64,000 nt of DNA from Lysobacter sp. FW306-1B-D06B. GTDB taxonomy: Bacteria; Pseudomonadota; Gammaproteobacteria; Xanthomonadales; Xanthomonadaceae. Below the pieces are notes generated by a model, which was not told the DNA's origin, made no database searches, and saw only the letters and a list, made by a program, of their open reading frames with translations. Position 1 is the first letter of the stretch. The number at the start of each line of letters is the position of its first letter. The stretch spans positions 3,038,001 to 3,102,000 of the forward strand of contig NZ_CP151802.1 of NCBI RefSeq assembly GCF_038446665.1, in the 5' to 3' direction. The position numbers and the translations under genes were made by a program. Below are positions 60,161 through 64,000 of this stretch, piece by piece.

Positions 60161-60579
60161 TCATGCGAGCCATGACCCCACCGACCGATCAAATGCCTCC
60201 AGTTTGTGGCGCGGGACCAACAGCACGATGACGAAATCGCCAAATGACTCGAGCGCACGCAGCGCCCGGGGTCCAGGGAGCAGGTATGCATCCACAGCGG
60301 CGGCGATCTGCGCAGGCGGTTGAGCCTGAAGTTCGGACAGCGCAGGCATGAGCGCGCGCTCGGAACTCGTGAGGCAGGGATCCAGGGTCTGATAGATGTC
60401 TTCCGCAGTGCCACGCCAGTCAACAGGGCCCCCGTGCCGCCCTTCCACTTGGGCGAGCAGGATGGCCTCGCACTCCTCGTCGCCTGCCTTGCGCATCTGA
60501 CGCTGTACGTCATCAGGGAAGTCCAGGGCGGCGGCGACACTCAGCAGGTGCGCTTCAGGCGGCCTATGAATTTGCGCAT
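60161..60579 (-). pseudogene. Hypothetical gene with an apparent frameshift near its start
   Basis: The ATG at 60579 starts MRKFIGRLKRTC and stops. The next frame is open from before this point to 60161 and carries a coherent protein (HLLSVAAALDFPDDVQRQMR, QVEGRHGGPVDWRGTAEDIYQTLDP, AYLLPGPRALRALESFGDFVIVLL), with no ATG, GTG or TTG before residue MRKAGDEE. A one-base shift near 60550 would join MRKFIGRL to it. It may be a broken gene, a sequencing error or an unusual start. It reminds me of DUF6630-type proteins, weakly. Confidence 0.5.
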
Positions 60580-60626
60580 GGTGGGTTCTCTGGTGGACTC
60601 GTCGATCTGGTTTCGCACACTGCAAT

Positions 60627-60820
60627 CTAATCGTCTGAAATCTTGTCCCGCTCGCATTCGATCCTCTCCAGAAGATCGAGCGGGCCGATGGTTGAAGACT
60701 CGCCACTGGCGTTGGGAAACACCGCGACCAAGCGCCCGTCGCGCGCGAGGCCCGGAAGCCACCGTTCGACAACTGCCTCAAGATCTATCGGTTCCGGACA
60801 CGCATCCGACCACTCGCCGG
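60627..60820 (-). pseudogene. 3' fragment of the DUF2750 gene (duplicate)
   Basis: It encodes GEWSDACPEPIDLEAVVERW onward to ERDKISDD and TAG, the last 62 or so residues of the protein at 61826. The N-terminal half is missing; the fragment joins a GTAGCCCGGG-type repeat. No start codon fits. Confidence 0.85.
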
Positions 60821-60869
60821 CAGCCAGCGTAGCCCGGGTAAGACCGCAGGTCGCACCCGGGAATACGTT
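60821..60869. repeat. GTAGCCCGGGTAAG-type repeat, copy 2
   Basis: Identical over 49 bp to 60068-60116, and directly abutting the truncated end of the DUF2750 fragment. Confidence 0.85.
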
Positions 60870-60930
60870 TGCGCTCGTGATAGCGCCTGGCTTGCACCAC
60901 AGCCGCGCCTCATAGGCGGAAACCGACAAC

Positions 60931-61758
60931 TTACTTACGCCCGCGCTCGGATTCGAGCCGCGCACGCGACTTCGCATCGCCCAGCGTCGCGCCGCGTTCG
61001 AGCAGCGCGATAGCGGCAGCGCGGTCGCCCTCGTCCCCGCGTTCCAGCCGCATGAGCGCGGCGTTGTACGCGGCGATGGCACTGCCCTTCGTCGCAGCGT
61101 TTTCGAAGCCGGCGAGCGCCCTGTCCGGGCACAGGAAGAAGACGTCCCAGCCGGCCGCGGCGCGGGTCAGCATGTCGGCGTCGTCTTCGGGAATCTGCTC
61201 CTGCACGAAAGCAGGCCAGCCCATCACGAGAGAAGCGAGCACTTCGGAACCCTCAGGTACGAAATACGAGCCGGCACCCTCGCGCATGGTGAACGCCTGA
61301 CGCGTCGTGCGGCGCGTTCCATCCTTCGCCAGCCACAGAAAACCGTCCTCGCCCTTGACCGGGAAACCGTCGAGGGCATCGGAAACGCGATCGGCCAGCG
61401 ACAGCACACCGGGTTCGGGCGAAACGCCGGTCCACGAAGCAATAAGCTCGACGCGCTCCACTTTACCGCCCAGCTTTGGTCTCACGAGGTCTGCAATGTC
61501 GTCCACGGTGAGGATGCGCGTCTCTGCGTCGTACATGCGCCAGGGGCTCGCCTGCAGTCCGATCGTAAGGAGTTCGTCGCTGTCCGGCACCGCCTCCAGG
61601 TACTGGTACAGCGCCTGACCGGAGTACACGCAGCGCTCTGAATCCTGCGTTGGAGAGCAGGTCGTCACGCTGAGTGCTCCGGACAAGCCCAGGTGCGCCG
61701 TGTCGCACGCGAGCGCGGTGGGGCTGAGCAGGCAGAGGGAGAGCAGGATGGACTTCAT
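60931..61758 (-). CDS. Secreted hypothetical protein with C-terminal Sel1-like helices
   Basis: 275 residues. Signal peptide MKSILLSLCLLSPTALA. The mature part has four Cys near the N-terminus (ACDTAHLGLSG, TTCSPTQDSERCVYSG) and ILTVDDIADLVRPKLGG. The C-terminus (GFENAATKGSAIAAYNAALMRLERG, AAAIALLERGATLGDAKSRARLE) reads as one or two Sel1/TPR repeats. Function unknown. The frame upstream of ATG 61758 overlaps the DUF2750 gene and is ignored. Confidence 0.7.
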   Translation of the reverse strand: MKSILLSLCLLSPTALACDTAHLGLSGALSVTTCSPTQDSERCVYSGQALYQYLEAVPDSDELLTIGLQASPWRMYDAETRILTVDDIADLVRPKLGGKVERVELIASWTGVSPEPGVLSLADRVSDALDGFPVKGEDGFLWLAKDGTRRTTRQAFTMREGAGSYFVPEGSEVLASLVMGWPAFVQEQIPEDDADMLTRAAAGWDVFFLCPDRALAGFENAATKGSAIAAYNAALMRLERGDEGDRAAAIALLERGATLGDAKSRARLESERGRK

Positions 61759-61825
61759 CAGGCAACCAGGAGAAGGAGGGACGGAAAGGGCGTTCGGACC
61801 CATGAGTTTTCGCATGTCGGGCAAT

Positions 61826-62233
61826 CTAATCGTCTGAAATCTTGTCCCGCTCGCATTCGATCCTCTCCAGAAGATCGAGCGGGCCGATGGTTGAAGACTC
61901 GCCACTGGTGTTGGGAAACACCGCGACCAAGCGCCCGTCGCGCGCGAGGCCCGGAAGCCACCGTTCGACAACTGCCTCAAGATCTATCGGTTCCGGATAC
62001 GCATCCGACCACTCGCCGACAGCGCACTGCTGGGCGAACTCCCGAAACGGCCAGAACGGCGCGGCCTGTATCCCCCCGTCGGTGCCGAACAGCACCCAAC
62101 CGCCCGCCGTCCTCAGGCTCCAGACCTCACCCCAGTCCGCGACCTTGTGGACGAAGTATTCGAAGCGTTCTGCGTTGCTTCGCTGCAGGACGTGACCTAC
62201 CTCCTGCGCAGCCAACCTGTATCCGTCTGACAT
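61826..62233 (-). CDS. DUF2750-like protein
   Basis: 135 residues. RSNAERFEYFVHKVADWGEVWSL and GGWVLFGTDGGIQAAPFWPF, then EPIDLEAVVERWLPGLARDGRLVAVFP, fit DUF2750, small soluble proteins found in immunity-type and orphan contexts. The last 200 bp are repeated almost exactly at 60622-60820. Confidence 0.75.
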   Translation of the reverse strand: MSDGYRLAAQEVGHVLQRSNAERFEYFVHKVADWGEVWSLRTAGGWVLFGTDGGIQAAPFWPFREFAQQCAVGEWSDAYPEPIDLEAVVERWLPGLARDGRLVAVFPNTSGESSTIGPLDLLERIECERDKISDD

Positions 62234-62264
62234 TCCAACTCCCTTTGATGCGCATTCTGCCTAC

Positions 62265-62295
62265 GTAGCCCGGGCAAGACCGCGTCCTGAATACG
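62265..62295. repeat. Degenerate GTAGCCCGGG-type repeat
   Basis: GTAGCCCGGGCAAGACCGCG then TCCTGAATACG, missing the CACCCGGG arm of the copies at 60068 and 60821. Confidence 0.65.
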
Positions 62296-62299
62296 CCGC

Positions 62300-62611
62300 C
62301 TAGGCTCCGCCCACACCCAGCAGCGTAACGGCGACCACGGCCAACGCGATGCCGATCACCAGCGACACCACGTGTGCCACGACATCGCGCATGCTCAGGT
62401 GGGCCACGTCTTCCCAGGTCGTCGTGAAGTCCCTTGCTTTTCCCTGGCGCGCACGGGCGTTGTCCATGGCGCGGTTCGCCGTGACGACCGGAAGCGTGAT
62501 TCCGACCAGGATCAACAAAATGCCGAGCGGCGGCTCACCGCTGGCGAGCATCATGCCGCCGCCCATGAGCCAGAACATGAAGATCAGTGCGCCACGTGCC
62601 GCGCGAAACAT
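62300..62611 (-). CDS. Small hypothetical membrane protein
   Basis: 103 residues with three hydrophobic segments: ALIFMFWLMGGGMMLASG, LGILLILVGITLPVVTA and VVSLVIGIALAVVAVTLLG. A basic loop (ARARQGKARDF) separates the second and third. No family recognised. It begins 42 bp after the next minus-strand gene. Confidence 0.65.
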   Translation of the reverse strand: MFRAARGALIFMFWLMGGGMMLASGEPPLGILLILVGITLPVVTANRAMDNARARQGKARDFTTTWEDVAHLSMRDVVAHVVSLVIGIALAVVAVTLLGVGGA

Positions 62612-62652
62612 ACATACCCCCGAAGACGTTGACGCCGCGTCGACCGGCCTGG

Positions 62653-63120
62653 CTACGCAAGTAGGAGTGCGCTCTTGAAGTCATGCTCCCCTTCCGCACC
62701 CCACCACGGAACCGCCACTGCGCCGCCCCGGTGGACCAGCCGCCGTAGGAGGTGCAGGAACGACTCGATCTCGTGGCTTCCCCACTCCGCGCCCATCCGG
62801 TAATCGAGGGTCAGGCCGCAGGGCCATACGAAGACACCGAGGTCCGGGATGGCATGCTCCGATCCACGGACTCCCCGCAGAACCACGTGAAACGGCTCCA
62901 GTTCGTCCGACGCGACCAAGGCTGCGTCCGCAGGGCCGGCGTAGCTTCGTTCCGATTGGCGCAGTTTCGACCAGACCTGTCTGTCGCCGCGCGAAACGTC
63001 AGAGCCGCCGGAATCGTAGAGATGACGCAACGCAGGCTCCAGGTTCGATCGATCCGCGAATGTGACCTCCACTTCGGGCAGCGATCCGTCGTCCGTGTCG
63101 AAGTATTTCTCAAGCGTCAT
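62653..63120 (-). CDS. Hypothetical protein, possibly immunity-like
   Basis: 155 residues; GGGGCAAGG lies just before the ATG. Soluble and acidic: YFDTDDGSLPEVEVTFADRS, FHVVLRGVRGSEH and the Trp-rich GGAVAVPWWGAEGEHDF. GMFVWPCGLTLDYRMGAEW-like middle part (here GVFVWPCGLTLDYRMGAEWG). It looks like the single-domain proteins that accompany polymorphic toxins, but no toxin is nearby, so this is a guess. Confidence 0.6.
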   Translation of the reverse strand: MTLEKYFDTDDGSLPEVEVTFADRSNLEPALRHLYDSGGSDVSRGDRQVWSKLRQSERSYAGPADAALVASDELEPFHVVLRGVRGSEHAIPDLGVFVWPCGLTLDYRMGAEWGSHEIESFLHLLRRLVHRGGAVAVPWWGAEGEHDFKSALLLA

Positions 63121-63142
63121 CCTTGCCCCGCCCCCTATGCGC

Positions 63143-63189
63143 GCATGATCCAACGTGCCGCCCCGCCCGGCATCCCTGTTGGATCATGC
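63143..63189. repeat. Perfect 12-bp inverted repeat
   Basis: GCATGATCCAAC at 63143-63154 and GTTGGATCATGC at 63178-63189 with 23 bp between. It lies just upstream of the gene at 62653 and may be an operator or a hairpin. Confidence 0.7.
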
Positions 63190-63327
63190 CATGTTCCCAA
63201 TAGGGCGTTGGCGTGTCCGCCATGGGGCGGCAGCACACACGCGCCGCAACAGCCAATGTGGCCCGGCCAAGCCCCCGACGGGAAGGACGCCCGCCATCCG
63301 CCACGCCTCCCGCCGAGGACCATTTGG

Positions 63328-63364
63328 ATAGTCGTGCGCTATTGCACTCATGTGGATAAGCGAT
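63328..63364 (+). promoter_or_regulatory. Candidate OxyR-binding site of the catalase gene
   Basis: ATAG-N7-CTAT-N7-ATGT-N7-CGAT, with the exact 7-bp spacing of the OxyR consensus ATAG-N7-CTAT-N7-ATAG-N7-CTAT; 12 of 16 defined bases match. It ends 60 bp before the catalase ATG. The 304-bp gap 63121-63424 holds this and the inverted repeat at 63143. Confidence 0.6.
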
Positions 63365-63424
63365 TCGAGTCTGCGTGCGCCGGGCGGCTATATTCGACCC
63401 TCCCCCAGCGCACGGTGTGCCAGC

Positions 63425-64000
63425 ATGAGCCAGCCCGACGACAAGCCCGCCAAGACCCCATTGACCACGGCGTTCGGCGCGCCGGTCATCGACAACGACA
63501 ACAGCATGACCGCCGGCCCGCGCGGGCCCTTGCTGATGCAGGACGTGTGGTTGATCGAGAAGCTCGCCAACCTCAATCGCGAGATCATTCCCGAACGCCG
63601 CATGCACGCCAAAGGCTCCGGCGCCTTCGGCACGTTCACCGTCACCCACGACATCAGCCGCTACACGCGCGCGAAGATCTTCAGCGCGGTCGGCAAGAAG
63701 ACGGAGATGTTCGCCCGCTTCACCACCGTCGCCGGCGAGCGCGGCGCGGCCGATGCCGAGCGCGACATCCGCGGCTTCGCGCTGAAGTTCTACACCGAGG
63801 AAGGCAACTGGGATCTGGTCGGCAACAACACGCCGGTGTTCTTCGTGCGCGACCCGCGCAAGTTCCCGGACCTCAACAAGGCCGTCAAGCGCGATCCGAA
63901 GACCAACCTGCGCAGCGCACGCAACAACTGGGACTTCTGGACGAGCCTGCCCGAGGCGCTGCACCAGGTCACCATCGTGATGAGCGACCGCGGCATCCCG
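63425..64000 (+). CDS. Catalase (5' part, runs off the window)
   Basis: 192 codons are present, then the window ends; full catalases of this kind have about 480-500. Begins [20 protein letters not shown], with catalytic His in [26 protein letters not shown] and catalytic Asn in [13 protein letters not shown] haem catalase of the small-subunit (KatA-like) clade judging by the start; the clade is not certain. Probably induced by peroxide through the OxyR-type site upstream. Confidence 0.95.
   Translation, partial: MSQPDDKPAKTPLTTAFGAPVIDNDNSMTAGPRGPLLMQDVWLIEKLANLNREIIPERRMHAKGSGAFGTFTVTHDISRYTRAKIFSAVGKKTEMFARFTTVAGERGAADAERDIRGFALKFYTEEGNWDLVGNNTPVFFVRDPRKFPDLNKAVKRDPKTNLRSARNNWDFWTSLPEALHQVTIVMSDRGIP

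Noticed and set aside
60627..61082. 151-codon frame through the DUF2750 fragment
   Set aside because: Its N-terminal part translates the GTAGCCCGGG repeat and the end of the neighbouring gene; only the 3' part is homologous.
63110..63964. Minus-strand frame opposite the catalase gene
   Set aside because: It is antisense to a clear catalase reading frame and crosses the promoter region.

Overview
The window is GC-rich chromosomal DNA of a gammaproteobacterium in the Xanthomonadaceae/Lysobacteraceae; Lysobacter-like is my best guess, and the species cannot be fixed from the sequence alone. The reasons are gene orders typical of that family: dapB-carA-carB-greA-recJ, hrcA-grpE-dnaK-dnaJ next to recN, fur divergent from the lipoprotein gene bamE/omlA, ratA divergent from smpB, nfuA next to a proline-rich 'transmembrane repetitive protein', and a lexA-imuA-imuB-dnaE2 cassette. 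Coding density is high, and nearly all long antisense frames are GC-driven shadows.

Layout. 1-9.3 kb: a co-directional minus-strand run, dapB > carA > small membrane protein > carB > greA > conserved hypothetical > recJ, several with 4-bp overlaps. 9.4-17.3 kb: a GST-like gene, then the heat-shock block hrcA-grpE-dnaK-dnaJ with a clear sigma-32 promoter in front of grpE, then recN. 17.5-19.8 kb: fur/bamE, rnfH-ratA and smpB. 19.9-24.4 kb: a CHASE-PAS histidine kinase, three small DNA-binding proteins (two of them a tandem duplication with matching operator-like motifs) and ssrA (tmRNA, tag ANDDNYALAA). 24.4-36 kb: an accessory/stress stretch (topoisomerase IB, GIY-YIG-like protein, cupin, YeaQ-like, MgtC-like, ABC1 kinase, VOC plus AraC regulator, CBS protein, SDR-DoxX fusion, a sigma-54 response regulator coupled to a tiny histidine-kinase-like protein, a BON-domain protein). 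36-44 kb: transmembrane repetitive protein, nfuA, phhB, a TonB-like lipoprotein, rluC divergent from rne. 44-53.1 kb: a GacA/UvrY-like regulator, an M28 peptidase, a PEP-mutase-family enzyme and the SOS mutagenesis cassette. 53.1-58.8 kb: GGCT-like, membrane proteins, a TauE/SafE permease and a large autotransporter. 59.3-63.1 kb: an island of small secreted, membrane and DUF proteins with a partial gene duplication and a frameshifted gene. The window ends inside a catalase gene preceded by an OxyR-type site.

Intergenic DNA is rich in repeats: REP-like units of the type GTCATTCCCGCGAAGGCGGG, a GTAGCCCGGGTAAG family, a 7/8-bp GGGATTC/GGGAATTC tandem array, and a 111-bp long inverted repeat. 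No insertion sequence, tRNA, CRISPR array or complete prophage was recognised. The most unusual items are the duplicated regulator pair with conserved operators beside ssrA, the 72-residue kinase-like protein coupled to the sigma-54 regulator, and the near-identical partial duplication of a DUF2750 gene.
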